Source: Rachycentron canadum
Lineage: Eukaryota > Chordata > Actinopteri > Carangiformes > Rachycentridae
DNA: 64,000 nt
NCBI GenBank assembly: GCA_038496675.1
Contig: CM076669.1
Span: 10,254,599 to 10,318,598 of the forward strand
Direction: 5' to 3'
Shown here: positions 48,101-61,843 of the stretch, one piece after another
How positions within the stretch are numbered: position 1 is the stretch's first letter
How the letters are laid out: each line of letters opens with the position of its first letter
Notes under the pieces: generated by a model
What the model was told of the DNA's origin: nothing
What the model saw: only the letters and a program-made list of their open reading frames with translations
Database searches by the model: none
Translations under genes and position numbers: made by a program

Positions 48101-48680
48101 TATCAGTACAAATTGTCACACTTTTATCATTAAACTGGTACAATTCACTTCCAACTGATGCCTTCCTGCAGGTGTACATATTTCAAGAGTAAATGGGGAG
48201 ACAGTTAAGGGGTGGTGGGGATGGCGTTAAAAAAAAAAAAAAAAAAAGAGAGAGAGAGGAGAGTGCTGAAATAGAAAGAAAGTGAGAGAGAGCACAAGTG
48301 AGAGGGGTGGTTTGGGTGGGGGGTGGGGGGCTTCCCTCTGATGTTGCAGGTAATATGGCCTCCACTGGATCAGCCTCTTCATCAGTGACACACAGTAAAT
48401 TACAAGTGCTTCAAGCAGCTCAGTGAATTATAGTTCATCACTTGGAAAGGCTTTCTCCCTTACCACCGGGGCCCAGGCGTATCAGATCTGCCGGTTAGGA
48501 TCCAATTAACACCCTGGCCAGAATCATCAGATTGCATGTGTAAGGGCTGGTATAACTCGTTTATTGCACCCATGTATCTTCTGTCACAAGGTAAATTTGT
48601 TGCTGCTACATCAAAGGTCTGAGCTACTTTTTTTTTTATCCCTCCCTCTCACTTTCTCTTGATCCCCCAAACTCAGCTAC

Positions 48681-48760
48681 CTCGCCTTGGGGTTGCATTT
48701 CAACTTCTTTTGCATCACAATGATGAACCTGCTCTGTCCTCGCAATTTAGCAATCTTGTC
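48681..48760 (-). other. Exon-like segment in intron 3 (possible cryptic or poison exon)
   Basis: It is bounded by a good acceptor (pyrimidine tract, then CACCTACAG) and a plausible donor (GCGAG|GTAGCTG). The phase-0 reading from exon 3 is DKIAKLRGQSRFIIVMQKKL, KCNPKA. Length 80 is not a multiple of three, so joining to exon 4 leads to a TGA within eight codons. No homology recognised. Likely fortuitous unless RNA shows otherwise. Confidence 0.2.
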
Positions 48761-50339
48761 CTGTAGGTGTTGCAAATGCAGGAAAAAAAAGAGAGGTAGG
48801 GAGGGAGATGGGGAGTGAAAAAAAAATCTTGTTTTCTGGTTACAAAAGCAGTAACCAAGGGTGTTTGACTTAAAATGTGCTGACGTTTTTTTTTCTTTCT
48901 CTCTCTCTCTCTCTCTCTCAGAGTCAACACAAGTTTTCCTCATGAATAACATAATATTTTCCCCCACTCTTTTTTCCCTTCGCTGTGATAATTTTTCTCT
49001 ATTTTCAGATCCAACCAGAGGGGATGAAGTGGAAAGATATATTCATAAATGTAAATGTGAACTACCATCCTTTAGCCACGTACACTGGAATCAGCTAAGC
49101 TATACTCAAGCCTAGCGTTGCAGCCCTTTTCCCTGCATCTGTGTCTGTGTGTTCCGGATGAAAGCCAATAAGCAGATGAGAGCTGCTATCGAGATAATAT
49201 TGGCTCAGTGGTGAGACGTGTGGACCTGACCTTTAAAAGTGTGACACTTCCTGAGATGGCCCAGTGCCCACAGCCAATGTGACTGGCCTGGACAGGAAGC
49301 TGCACAAAAAACAGGCTAAAGCTCTTCCCATCCATAAAACCTTAAAATATTTTCATTCATACTTACAGTGGAGCATTGTACAGATGGAATGAAAGTTATT
49401 AATCTTGTAAAAAGGTATTCCCAGCTTGATAGTGTGAAAGGGGCAGAGCAGCGGTTGCAACACTCACTTGGAGTAAGCTCTCAGGTTTTGTATGGTTAAA
49501 AATTGGACATTAACTGCAGGAAGGATCGGGAAGTACCTTCACTGTCAAGCCCTCATGACACAAGGCTAGGGGGTCATTCTAGCTGCTTTATAGGTGGCAC
49601 CTGACATATGGAGGTGGAGACTGTGTCAGAAGCGGAGGAGGAGGAGCAGATGTGGTAAGGTAGTTGGGTGTGTTTGGGTTGCCAAAATCTTGCACCTGCT
49701 ATAGAGAGTGACTCCTGAGCTCTTCTTCCAATGCTGCTGTGTGTTAAGCTGCTTGAAGTCCAGCTCTGCTCTGCTTCTTATCAATAAAGATCAATAGAGC
49801 CACTAACAAATGACTTCTGGCAATGTAAGAAGTTTAAACAAGTGTCATTGTGCTTGTGTTTGTGTACGAGTGCAGGCTGTGTGTAGATGCATTATGCACA
49901 TTGTGTGCGCGAGTGAAACAACTGTCAGATTCATAGGCCTCTGTAATCCTCTCCGCCTCTCCTTGTCCGCGTTTCTTTATTTGTATTCCAAATGTCAGTG
50001 TATAAATGCCTTTCAGAGGGGGGATATTGCCACAGAGAAGAGGAGAGTGAGGGGAGAGAGGAGCAGAGGAGAATGGAGCTGAGAAGAGAGGGTGTTGTGT
50101 GCCTTGGGAGAGCCGTGTAAGCAGCATGGCGGAGGCAGGGGGATTTACAGGGAGAAATAGGTGTTTATTGAGTGCTCCCGTGGGCTTACTGTGTAATAAT
50201 AGACCTGTCACATTACGCAAATGTGGAGAAGCAGCTTGTGTGTGTGTGTTTGTATGTGTGTTTGTAGGACTGTTTTTTTTTTTTTTTTAACATGTGTATG
50301 TGCGTGCATGTGGATGCCAGAGCTGCCTGCCTCCGCATC

Positions 50340-50480
50340 ATCAACTCCTGAGGAGCAGCGATGAGCGAGCGGATAGAATTAGTCAGGCGAGAGCCTTTAG
50401 CCGCTAATACGCGTAATTAAAACTGCAAGCTGAGGCACTTAGATGCTTGTGTACTAAATAATTTACATGCCATGATCTAT
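50340..50480. promoter_or_regulatory. Candidate conserved non-coding element in intron 3
   Basis: Unique sequence containing GATAGAATTAGTCAGGCG, GCCGCTAATACGCGTAATTA, then ACTAAATAATTTACATGCC. A CpG-containing homeodomain-like core inside AT-rich DNA is typical of developmental enhancers. Inference only. Confidence 0.25.
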
Positions 50481-52672
50481 GGATCATTTCCTGCTCTTAA
50501 ATACAAAAGATGGGAACAAGAGGAAAAAAAAGACTGGCAGAGGATTTATCAGTATCTCTGCTATAAGCAGGATGTCATGGTAATATTAATCCTTTTCCCA
50601 CTTTCTACTGCGCTAATCATACAAGGGGATCAATCTGCGTGATTCCTCCAGTGGAAAACATGTAGCTTGATTGCTATTGACTCTTATCAAGCCATGAAGC
50701 TAATAAAATATTGCTTTATAGCACCCATTGTGGCCTCATAATCCAGGTAAATAATGCAGCTTTATTGGGTAAACTCCCTCAAGACAAGAATAAAAGAACA
50801 AAAAATGGTACTGACAAGAAAGAGAAATAGAGAATAGCAAAACAAGGATTTTAATCAAGTAAGAGTATCTACTGCTTTACACTGATATTTGCACAATGGA
50901 GTATTACAGCTAAAATGTCATTTGAAATGAGTGGATTCAAGGGCACACAGCAGCATGCTCCCACTGTGAAAATGATCTTGAACCAGAATGCCCCAAGCCC
51001 TGGTTCTGCTGGTTTGTATCACTGGGAGAGTCAGTAGAGCCTCTCCTCCTATGATGCTCTGCATGTAGACTTTTTGGAACAAAGAGGTGAGGATGTTAAT
51101 AAAGGCTGGATCAACAGATGGATTAGTTGGGAGCTGAGGACAGGCCCATTGGCAGGCCCTCTGATTCATACTGATTCATATCGCCAACGCGTGGAAAGGA
51201 TGGAGTAAGCAAATGTAAATATTCAATATTTACCATCTGCTGGTGTTATTAGAGGCAGGGGCTTGGACATGGGCTGACGGTTATCATGCACCCACACTGC
51301 TCTCATTCAATATTGTTCTTCCTACCATGTATGTATTGTACTTGGTGACTATGGAGGCATTTGTAGATCAGGATCCCATTTGTTTGAATCTATTCACTCT
51401 GGCATACAGAACCTCAAACACAGGAAGCGCAATAAGCTGCAGAGAGCGTTTGTTTAACAAACAATTCTTTTTTTCTTCATAGCTAAATAAATTTAAAACA
51501 TATACTCATATAAACAGCCTTTAAATATATGTTGATAATTCTGATGCCTCTGTGTGTGAATATACTGATAATATTAACACACTTGATGAGGTCGAATTAT
51601 TTAAATGCAAAAGCATGACTGAGTCTTTGCCAACCTTATCTCTTTGCCAGTGCGTAATTAGGTACACAGGGGTGTGACTCCAATTGAAGGTGTCGCCATT
51701 GTTAGACTGTGAAAATATCAACGGGTGAGGTTAACGCCAATTTCCCTGTCATTAATGAAATGCACAGAGCTTCTAATGAGGTAAACCATTGCTCCTTGAT
51801 ATTACTTATTAGCCGAGTGGAGGGCACAAACTCCCACATTTCAATTTCAAATGGCTAAAAATAAATTGAAAAAAATATACTAATAATAAAAACATGGAGC
51901 AGATGTCAAGGAGCCTTACATAATGTGAGGCAGAAAAACCAACTAACTGCCTTGTTGGCTTAAACAAGCAGAATGAAAAGACTCGCTGGTGTGAAAGAAA
52001 TCTTAACACCAGAAAGAAAGAGGATTGCAGGCAATGTGTTAATGTGTATATATCTGTGAATGTGTAGTAAGTGTGCAAGTGTCCGTGTGTGTGTGTGCAT
52101 ATGTGTACAAGTGTGACCTTTTCCAAATAACTGACAACAGAAATAGACAGCTCCACGAATCAATAGGGTAAATTAGCGTTGAAGAGTGGAATTGACAGGC
52201 AGTTAAAATTAGCTGTCTGTGTAACCCACTAGTCAAGATGACATGTCTTTGCAAATAATAACTAACCTCTGGATATTTCGTGTCAACAACACTATGGATC
52301 TAGTTAGAAAGGCATACGGATCAGAAATGTCCTCCAATTTGTCATATGACCATATAACCTTTGGATCTACTCCAAGTATTAATTATTGTCTAGTAGGATG
52401 TACATCAAATGTTTTAAATAGAGTCAGAATTGAAAATGGACAAATGGCCAATGGATAAAACTTTGCTCTCTGAGATCTGTCACTGTTGTGTTTTTCTTCT
52501 GTCTGTGACACTTAGCTTCCTGGGGACTGGCTTGTCCAGCTTTCGGATTCCAATGACAGGTCCAAGGATTGCGTTGGCAAATCAAACACACTTGTGGAAC
52601 AGAGGAAATCTTCTTTTCAGAGGAGCATGTATTATGGATGGACTTAAGAGATTAGACGGGGAGCTGCTTTAC

Positions 52673-52762
52673 CTGCAGTGGACGCTGCTTGTCCTGGCTC
52701 TTTGGAGATTTCAGGCCACTGCCTGGCTGCTGCAAGAGTAATTGCCTCGCTGCTTGTAGGGC
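52673..52762 (-). CDS. foxp2: foxp2 exon 3 (first exon in window)
   Basis: 90 nt, 30 codons, phase 0 at both ends: [30 protein letters not shown]. Human reads [30 protein letters not shown]. In human this follows exon 2, which carries the start codon and ends in a short glutamine run. Acceptor TTCCCAG, donor CAG|GTAAAG. As the window ends 11.2 kb upstream, about 55 N-terminal residues are not represented. Confidence 0.95.
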
Positions 52763-53075
52763 CTGGGAAGAAAAGAACGCAAGACAAAAGACAGTGTGAA
52801 AAAAAGAATGAAAATAGAAAGGTGGGGAGGAGGGAAGGAAGGAAAGGAGACACTGAAACTGACAGCGGAGATAATTCAAATTTTCAGGGACAAAACAGTC
52901 ATTTCTGGCTGAGAACCCTGTCAAATATCACCTGGTATTTTCCACAACACATCCTGATGTGGTTAACATTATGCTGGAGATACATTTTAGTAATAATTCA
53001 CAGAGCTGTGATCAAGGATAAATACAGTTTGTCTAGAGCACCCCTGAAGAAGAGGGTGGAGGAGGTGGTGGGCTG

Positions 53076-53099
53076 AAAAAAAAAAAAAAAAAAAAAAAA
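53076..53099. repeat. Poly(A) tract
   Basis: About 24 adenines. No target-site duplication or retroelement body was recognised beside it. Confidence 0.9.
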
Positions 53100-54709
53100 G
53101 GCAGAGCGTCAGTAGAATTGACCTGTCTAGTGTGTACTCAACTGAAATACCCACTTCTCTCTGCAAATTACTGCCACATTTGCATATTCATAATATCAAT
53201 TTGAAGTAGAGGCAGCACCATGTGAAGTGTCTCTGGGAGCTGTAATTAAAGTTGACAAAATCAACATCAGATTACATTTAGAGTGAATTAACTAGCAGCC
53301 CAGGTTTTACACTATGCATTAAGGGTGCTTATGAGCAGAGGATGGGTGATAGAAAGATAGAAAGATGGGAAGGTAGATAGATAGAGGAGGAGAGACCTTT
53401 CCCTGCCTGATGAAATTAGTTCACAGCTGTTTACATGTGGCATAAAGAATTAGAAAAATCATATTTGTAAATTGTAAAATTTGTGATCAACACCATTTGA
53501 TGTGTTTGCCTGACATCGAGATGATAAGAATCACAGAGGCTGAAGATGTGGCGTAATTTATTTCTCTTGGGTTTGATGGGATTACAGATCTCCTCCCGCC
53601 TGGCGGTGTGTGCTGAATGTGTGTGACGAGCGAGCTCCAGCTTCACAGGTACGGTGGCAGCTGGGCTAGCAGCTTCACTTCAATTCTTCAAGAGCAGATG
53701 GATGAAAGAGTCTGGCAGAAAAGAACATTGTGCACTACTGCTGCTGCTCCACACAGCCGTATACCTTGTATTCTTCAGGCCCACAAGCATCAAGTGGGAA
53801 AGGAGGGGGTGGAGGGTGGGGGGAGGTGGGGGTGCACGTATGCACACACACACACACACAACACAACAACTTCACAGGTGTTTCTTTTTTGATGAAAAAA
53901 GAAGAGGACGAGTAGGTGGAGAAGCAAGAAATAAGAAAAAAAATATATAAAACTAGATGGAGAGTGACACTTCCTCAGGAATCAGGGGTGCTCATTTTAT
54001 TTTCTGGTGCTTGCCAGTATCCATGACAACAGCTGCCTTGACAGGGCGTGCATATGGCGCAGCTCTGCCAGCTGGTGGGAACAATGTTTGAACTAGTACA
54101 TTGAGATCCTGAGCAAACAGAAGGAGAAGACAGGAGAGAGAGAGCGAGCGAGAGGGAGGCAGTAAAAAAAAAAAAATGGGAGAGAGAGAGAAAGAGAGAG
54201 GAGGAAAAAAAAAAAAAGTTGCCACGTCTTAACCCCTCAGGGAACGTAGCCACCCCCCTGATCAATTATGAAAAGACAGAGCTTGGGGGGGTGCTTGGAG
54301 AGGGTTGGAGATGCTGGGGGTTGTCTGTCTGTCTGGCTGCTCAGGAGGAGCCAGGATTTCTGAGCTAAAGTAAACAAACATTACACTGGCACTGGGTCCT
54401 AACTGCATTGATCTGTCTCCTTGGTAAGAGGAGCCTAGTCGCCACTGGTTTATATGTGAGTGTGTATGTGTGTGCTTGTGTGTAGTGTGACAACTGTAAG
54501 CTGAGCCATGGCCTTTCTCCAGAACACACACACACTCTCACATACAAAAACTTGCTTGTAGCGCACACTGAAGTACACATCAGCACCTGTGGTAGGCAGA
54601 CACACTTTTTCAAAATGGATGGGAAATCAAACATTGCTTGACTTTCATTTCCTTTAACTCAACACAAAAGACAAAACAAATTCCTTGAATGCAGCCAATC
54701 ACTTTGCTA

Positions 54710-54900
54710 ATTAAAACACAGGCCCTAATTAATCTCACCATGATTGGTGAATCAAAGTAATTATAAGGTTTATTGAGCCCTGCACACTGTAGTTAGAGGG
54801 AAGGCTGCTTGATGAGAGCAGCCCACGGTAGCTGCCTGGAGGAAATGTTTATCCACGTGTGAATCAATAATGACTCACTGTATTATACCCAAAGTCAAAA
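54710..54900. promoter_or_regulatory. Candidate conserved non-coding element in intron 2
   Basis: Contains CCCTAATTAATCTCACC, ATGATTGGTGAATC and AAGTAATTATAAGG, then unique sequence to about 54900 (GTGAATCAATAATGACTCAC). Homeodomain cores are dense. Inference only. Confidence 0.25.
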
Positions 54901-57900
54901 GAGCCACTCAATATATTACACACGGTCAAGAGTACAAAAGAAGAGATGTTTTTAACTGCGCTTCCAATATCCAGGCCAGGTAAATACGGAGGGAGGTGCA
55001 GGTATGAGAGGTGACACACAGGGGTGAAGCTGAGAGATCAACTACACCAGGCTTATTAGAAAAGAAGTCTGCCCAGACTGCATAAAGAGTACTTCTCCAA
55101 ACACAATGCAGTCCTTATCAACACTGGCCAAACTTTTCCAGAGTGGTTTGTCATGCCTGAAACTGTCTGTCACCTCTTCTGTGGATGTGGGGTTAGCCAT
55201 TTTTCTGAGAGTCTGTGACAGTGTGAAAGGTAAGGGAGAAAAAAAAAGTCCTGTCCCCTCACTTTCACTGGCTCTGAGTATTCAGCCATTACAGTAAAAA
55301 GCACCAATTTGTGCCACCCACTTCCCACTCCACATAGATGGCAAGCTGAAGCCCATCTCAAAGCACAAAAAGCACCAAATGCCAAGGAAAGTCATCAAAA
55401 GTTTGCTGAAGAGCTGCTGGAGCGGACAAAAACACAGACGAGTGCAGAAACACCGTCTATTTAACCTGGGTTGCTATGCACGAAAAAATGACATCCCCAG
55501 TCTATTAATGCACACATTGTATAAACAGCACAATGTGACACATTCTTCAGAATGAGAGAGCAAGCCAGACAGAGAGAGAGAGAGAGAAAGAGAAAAAAGA
55601 GCCAGGCCCTGCTATATAAATAACAAGGCACTCAGAGGCATATTTGATGTTGATATCCATCACTGAGGTTGGAAAAGAGGAAAAAAATAAGACGGGGGAA
55701 AATAACACACAGAGCGACCGAGACCACGACACGGGGATCCTTATGAAAATAAGATTCAGACCAAATGGATCTGGTGTAATTGGTTTCAGATAGTGAGGTC
55801 AGGAGAAAGGCGATACAGGCAACTATTATGCGAAACGGACTGAGAAACAAGAATGTTTACACAGGCATTCCTCTGCTACATTAATAGGCATGCAGAGATC
55901 ACTGGAGAGGGAGAAAAGGAGAGAGTGAGACGAGACTGACAGAGAGGGGAAGGCAGAGGAAACTGAAAAAAAAAACAAAAAACCATCAGCCATCCATTCA
56001 TCCCTACCTCTGAATATCCTCCACTCTCCTGTGTCCCAGTGTTTAGAGTCTATACAAAACAGGGTAATAAGGAACACATATCACAATGCTCCTTTGTAAG
56101 GAGCATGCAAAGATCTTAAACAAGCATGAAATACATTAGCAGGCCCTGCAACACTGGGCCAAACCATTACAAATCTCCAGATTGCTTATTGTGTGTGGCG
56201 TAGGGGTGCGAGCAAGAAATAAGCCATCCCCTAAGAACAACACTCTTTCAAATCCACCTGGAGACTGCGCGATATGCAGCCATGACATTGGAATTGGCTA
56301 TATCTGAGGTGCTGTGACACTGTGTTTGGACAGTGCAGATCACTTTCTGGTTTGAGTCACGTTGGGAGTTGCTGTTATTAGAGGATATAGCAGATATTGG
56401 AATGATGACACAGATATGTAATAAACTCCCCTCAACAGGTACATCTTCACAGTATTGTGGCCTCTTCAGGATGATCCAGAAAGTAGCTGTGAACATGGCA
56501 TATCAACTATTGATCAATAAGAAATGGGTTGCGTCATGATGACACAGTCTTTCCATGGTGTGCAGAACAGATGTTGTGTGTGTGTATGCGTGTGTGTTTG
56601 TTATAGGGAGTAAAAGGCTGTTGTTCAACACAAGGCTGTCGGCCAGAACAACTCCAGTCATGCTGACAGCTTCGACAACTCCCACACACACACACTGTGG
56701 TGTGTGCATAAGGACATGCACACACATACACAGCCCTGCATCATCGGGCTTATCTATCGTTGCTTCCAGGAAACACAGACATAGAAGGAGGGGGGAATGG
56801 GGAAAAGGGGCAAAAAGAAAAAGTGTGACACTTTATCAAGCAGAGAGGGGGAGTTGCATGCCATGAAAAACAAGGCACAAACAGTTTAAGCTGAACAAAC
56901 AAACACGGCTGATTGGACTGAGGCTGCTCGCACACTGGAGGGGGAGATATGCGCTGACACTACACACCAAAATATTTACACCCTATCTTCTTATATAAGT
57001 GGATTCAGGGCAGATGGATGGATGGATACGGATTTGGAGGGGCTGGCTGGAGAGGAAAGACAAATGAGAAGAGAAGGGGAGAAGGATAAGATGTCCCATA
57101 CAATGCCTGAATACGAACGTGGGGCCTGAATTTGTCAAAACAAGCAAAGTGCGACGAGGGAACACTGTCTGCAGAGCAGAGGCCCAAAACAGATTTCATG
57201 CAAGCATGCAACAAGCTGGTGTTGAGATCACAGAAACTGTCCTGAAACAGAACTTTAATTGCAGAAGTGATAATAGAGTATGTGTATATGAGAGCTCAAA
57301 TCTGAGCGTATCAGTCTGCTTTGTAAACACAGTATCAGAGATGGCAGTGAAATGTATGTGATGATTCTTTACTATCTTTTGGGTTCTTTGAATACTCACT
57401 GGTAAATTAATGCAGTTACGACAACTGGTTTGTGATCAGGCATGCTTGATATGTGTGGGCTTCTTTTGTTCCTATTGATTCACTTCAATTGAAGAAACCC
57501 AGCCACGGGAGTAGAAAGGCTTCTATCCTTTCATAAAGGTCAGGACTGGTGATGACGTGCTGATGTCTCAACAATGGCTGCAGATTCACTTCCCTTATTG
57601 GCTCCACAAAGCCAGCACAGAGCATAATACACATGGATTCATTCACCTTTGCTTGAATGCAGTTGCAGACACAGAGTTGATGCAGGAATTCCAGCATCGA
57701 AAAGATGACAGATTTATTTTTTTTATGTCAAATGCAAGTGATATTTCTGGAACTAAAGTGCCTTATGGTGTATTACCAAAAAATATTTAGGCTTAAATAA
57801 AACATCATTCATGATGGTCGCCTTAGATATACATCTACAGTTTCAATAACAAATAGAATGGTGACAAGCAGGAAACCAAAATATAGCCTTACAAAGTCCA

Positions 57901-58419
57901 ACCGAAGCCTGTGGTTGAGTTATCAGTCTGTGCTTTCAAGGGGAACCAGAAAGAAAATAAAGACTAAAGAGAAAGAAAGAAGAGAGAATTTGGAAAATAT
58001 GTAGGAGTAATGAGCATTTTAATGTATGACTCAATAAATCAACAGTCTGCAGTGAACAAGGGAGGGAGGGAAAAAGAGGGGGAGGTCCATGGAGAATCTG
58101 CTTGGACCTCAGGATGGAGGTAAAACTATCCAGCAGAACAATGGGCTTCTGTGTCCCACTCTGCTATCTCTATCTCAATATTTTCACCTACTTCAGCTTC
58201 CCTGGCTCTATGAATAAGGTGCCTTATCCAATGTGAAAATACTCTGTGTCTTGTGCTCATTTGTTGTGTTGCTCTTTTTTTTTTTCCAAACCTTGAATAT
58301 TGATCTCTCCTTCTTGCTCTCTTCAACGCCTTCCTTCTTTTTGCAGCACTTTTAATTCAACTCAACTTCTTTCTGTCTTACCTTCCTCCTGCTCTCCACA
58401 TGCTCATATCACATTATTC

Positions 58420-58817
58420 NNNNNNNNNNNNNNNNNNNNNNNNNNNNNNNNNNNNNNNNNNNNNNNNNNNNNNNNNNNNNNNNNNNNNNNNNNNNNNNNN
58501 NNNNNNNNNNNNNNNNNNNNNNNNNNNNNNNNNNNNNNNNNNNNNNNNNNNNNNNNNNNNNNNNNNNNNNNNNNNNNNNNNNNNNNNNNNNNNNNNNNNN
58601 NNNNNNNNNNNNNNNNNNNNNNNNNNNNNNNNNNNNNNNNNNNNNNNNNNNNNNNNNNNNNNNNNNNNNNNNNNNNNNNNNNNNNNNNNNNNNNNNNNNN
58701 NNNNNNNNNNNNNNNNNNNNNNNNNNNNNNNNNNNNNNNNNNNNNNNNNNNNNNNNNNNNNNNNNNNNNNNNNNNNNNNNNNNNNNNNNNNNNNNNNNNN
58801 NNNNNNNNNNNNNNNNN
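58420..58817. other. Assembly gap (398 N)
   Basis: 398 unknown bases in intron 2 between C/T-rich sequence on the left and unique sequence on the right. In principle it could hide the start-codon exon, but that exon normally lies much farther away. Confidence 0.95.
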
Positions 58818-59966
58818 ACGTCTCGCACCCCTTGTTTATTGATTCTCTAGATTAAAAATTCCAAGGGGGAGGATTGTAACACACAAGCATCAAATTATTT
58901 TGGGGTGTGCTTATTTGCCTTTCCCTTGCATCTATTTGGCCTGTGTCTGTAGACAATTATGCCTACCCAGCCCCAGACTCAGGTGCTAATAATGAAGGAC
59001 AAATAGAATCATATGTGTAAACTTCCCCCACTGATGAAAATTTATATTAACTTTCTGCCACAGTAAACAGAGCTGCATAGCTACACCTTCCCGAGAGGAT
59101 TGACAAGATGAATTTGCTCGCTCCTACCCCAAGAAGAAAGCTTGTATAGGAAAGAAGAGTGGTGGTAATGGGAGGGGCTTGTGGGTGTCGAGCTGTATTG
59201 TGTAACCTTCACAATTTTTCCACTAAATAAAGACAAAACACAGGTCTGTTTTGCTGATCACAAACAAAGTGTGATTATTTCTGAGGGTTGAAGAGTGCAT
59301 ATAAACTGTCTGCTGACAAGCTGAGAGGCCCTGCCAGCAATAACAGAGTGTGGCCTGCTGTCGTTCGCTGCAACTGCTGACATTCGCTAACATGCTACCT
59401 CCTGCTGTCATCACTATGAATATTCTGTGCAAATACAATCATATATCTGTTCCAGCCAGGAGGACTCATCATTTTTAGCTACCTTCAAACTGAACTTTGA
59501 CACAGAATCCCAAAAAAACTGAGCTGGGGTTCAACACAAGAAAATGTGTATTTTGACTTTTTATTATCAGGTTTGAAAGTTGGGCCATAAAAGTGTTCTA
59601 CAGACATTCTTCCAGCCATTGTCTCAGCACATCTTTCCCATGCTTCATTACTTATGAAATTCAATTTTCCCCAACAATGCACCTGCCTCCCTCGCTCTCT
59701 GTCTCTGCTGGTGGCTTCACTTCACTCTTTACTTCGACCTGTGCTGTATTGCTACGTTTAGATAAGGTGACAGCAGGCCCATTCTGCAATGCTCTTTATC
59801 TACTGCTGCTCTTAGGGAAGTCCTTTAAAGCCTGACAACTGAGAGCTTCAACCATATACTATCACAAAGAGACAGAGAGGAAGAAAAGTAGAGCCAGAGA
59901 AACAGAAAGAGAGAAAGAGATGTGTGCGTGGGAGAAGAGAGGTGAGTGTGTTTTTTGTGAGCTGGA

Positions 59967-59968
<2 letters not shown>

Positions 59969-60021
<53 letters not shown>
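59969..60021. repeat. (TG)n microsatellite
   Basis: About 53 bases, the longest uninterrupted dinucleotide repeat in the window and probably highly polymorphic. Confidence 0.95.
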
Positions 60022-60023
<2 letters not shown>

Positions 60024-61824
60024 AGGTCAAGTGCTCTCTTTGCAAAAGCAAGACCGAGGTCTGAGTGTTCAACTGTGCAGCCCCCCTACCCTGCAGTCAC
60101 AGAACAAAACACAAACACACACATCCTGTCTGTATTACACACTCTCTCTCTCTCGACTGAAGCGCCTGATTTCCTCTTCAAGTGATTATGATCCTGCTCC
60201 TTTTCACAGTTCCAGGCTAGTGGAGGTCACACAGCTGGATGAATACCTGATATGAAATGTTGCATTCAAGCCAGCCATAGTTCATTTGGAAAATAAGCTG
60301 AGTCCAGTGGAAAAACTGGAGTTGTGGGATTGCAAGTCCTTAATTTGTTTGGACCTAGTTGCTTATAAGACGAAAGCTAATTATATGAATACTTGCATGT
60401 TAGATATGGTAGAGTAACATACTAAAACATGACGTCATGACACCATCAGTATAAAAGAATGACTTTGTGCCTAGTGCAGCTATTCAGAGAACTTGAAAAC
60501 CTATTTCAATGCAAACTAGGGGTTTCCTCATCTTTCTTGTTTTAGGATCAGACTCTGAATGAAGCTGTTTTTCATGGAGCTTGTGTCTGTCTTTGTTGAC
60601 AAGGCCTTATTAAGAGGCTCCTTCTCCAAAAACATTGCCAGAGGTGGTTAGTAATCTGACTGTGGCACCAGAGAGCAAGCAGCTGCTGCCAGTTTTGTGC
60701 AGAGCACCAATACCAATAGATGCTGTTGAGAGGATGAACGTGCTGACACAAACGTGTGCATGTGTACACAGTACATAAGACACATGCACAAATAAAGACC
60801 GGCAAATAAAAGGTTGGGTAAACCCTAGCTCATCTCAGCTGCTGCAACCTGGGAAGGTAAACTGCATTTAAGTGCATTTACCCTCCATTAAACCACTGAT
60901 AAAAACATACATAGCAGTTAAACAGAAAACATACATTCAACACCTCCACGGGAACACAAAACAATGATTAGGAAAAACAGGAAAGCTAGTGAGGGGCTCT
61001 GTCATCCATCTTTCTGCCAGCCAAAATTGGCTAAAAAAGAGCTGCTGTTTTAAAATCTCCAGTGTTTGGGTCTGCCTGTGCATTGACGCAAGCAACCCAA
61101 GCCTGCATGCCTCCTGTCTTGGGAGCTCTGCAGTTGCAGGTCAATAGTATGAGTGTCTGTCTGTCTCATCCTGCAGAGCTGTGGTTAAGTGCTGAGTCTA
61201 AGTATTACCCTGTTCTGGGGTCGATGAGAGAGCACCCAAAAGACCTCTCCTCACCCTCTGCATATCTAACCCTGAATATGGCTGGCAGGTTAAGCTCCAT
61301 ACACTTGACAACATGTGGGCATACTATAAAAAGCACATTTTATCAACTTTTCTTATCAGACAAGAGGAGAAAACTTGATCAGTTCTTGTTTCCTGCCACT
61401 GAAGAAAGTCAGAACATACATTTAGCAGTCAATACATAGTTTATACGAGTTTATGTGGCTACTCTGTCTGGCCATTAGCCCAGAGTCTCCTCAGTGAGAC
61501 TGCACTCCATTTAGGGTGATGTATCTTTCAATGAATACCACACTTCCCCCAAAGATCAACTCAATAAATAGCCACTACATCTGCCTGTGGAAGGATCATG
61601 GATCACATTCACTCCCCCTCTCGTCTGTCATTCCTGCTGCTTATGTAACACCTATCTTTTCCTCTGCTCCTCCTTCTTTCTTCCTCCCTGCATTGTACCT
61701 TGGTGGTTGTCTTGTGAATATTCCAATTACAGCGATGTGTGTTTGACCTTTAAGTGAGCTGTAGAAGATATAGTTATCTGCCTTCCACTCTGACACCCGG
61801 CGTCTATCAGTCAGTGTTCCACCC

Positions 61825-61843
61825 CACCACCACCACCACCACC
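61825..61843. repeat. (ACC)n microsatellite
   Basis: Six to seven CCA units; intronic. It gives a poly-glycine open frame on the minus strand. Confidence 0.8.

Larger units (their letters stand above)
43248..52672 (-). other. foxp2: foxp2 intron 3
   Basis: About 9.4 kb. It contains a POU octamer at 44955-44962, (CT)n at 44840-44864 and 48897-48919, poly(A)+GA at 48229-48258, and an 80-nt exon-like open segment at 48681-48760. Unique AT-rich blocks lie at 45000-45150, 46180-46260, 50340-50480 and 51720-51800. The human 25-residue alternative exon between exons 3 and 4 was not found. Confidence 0.8.

Noticed and set aside
43248..52672. The 25-residue alternative exon known between human exons 3 and 4
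   Set aside because: I looked for sequence encoding it on the minus strand and found nothing similar, so it is either absent in this fish or too diverged to see.
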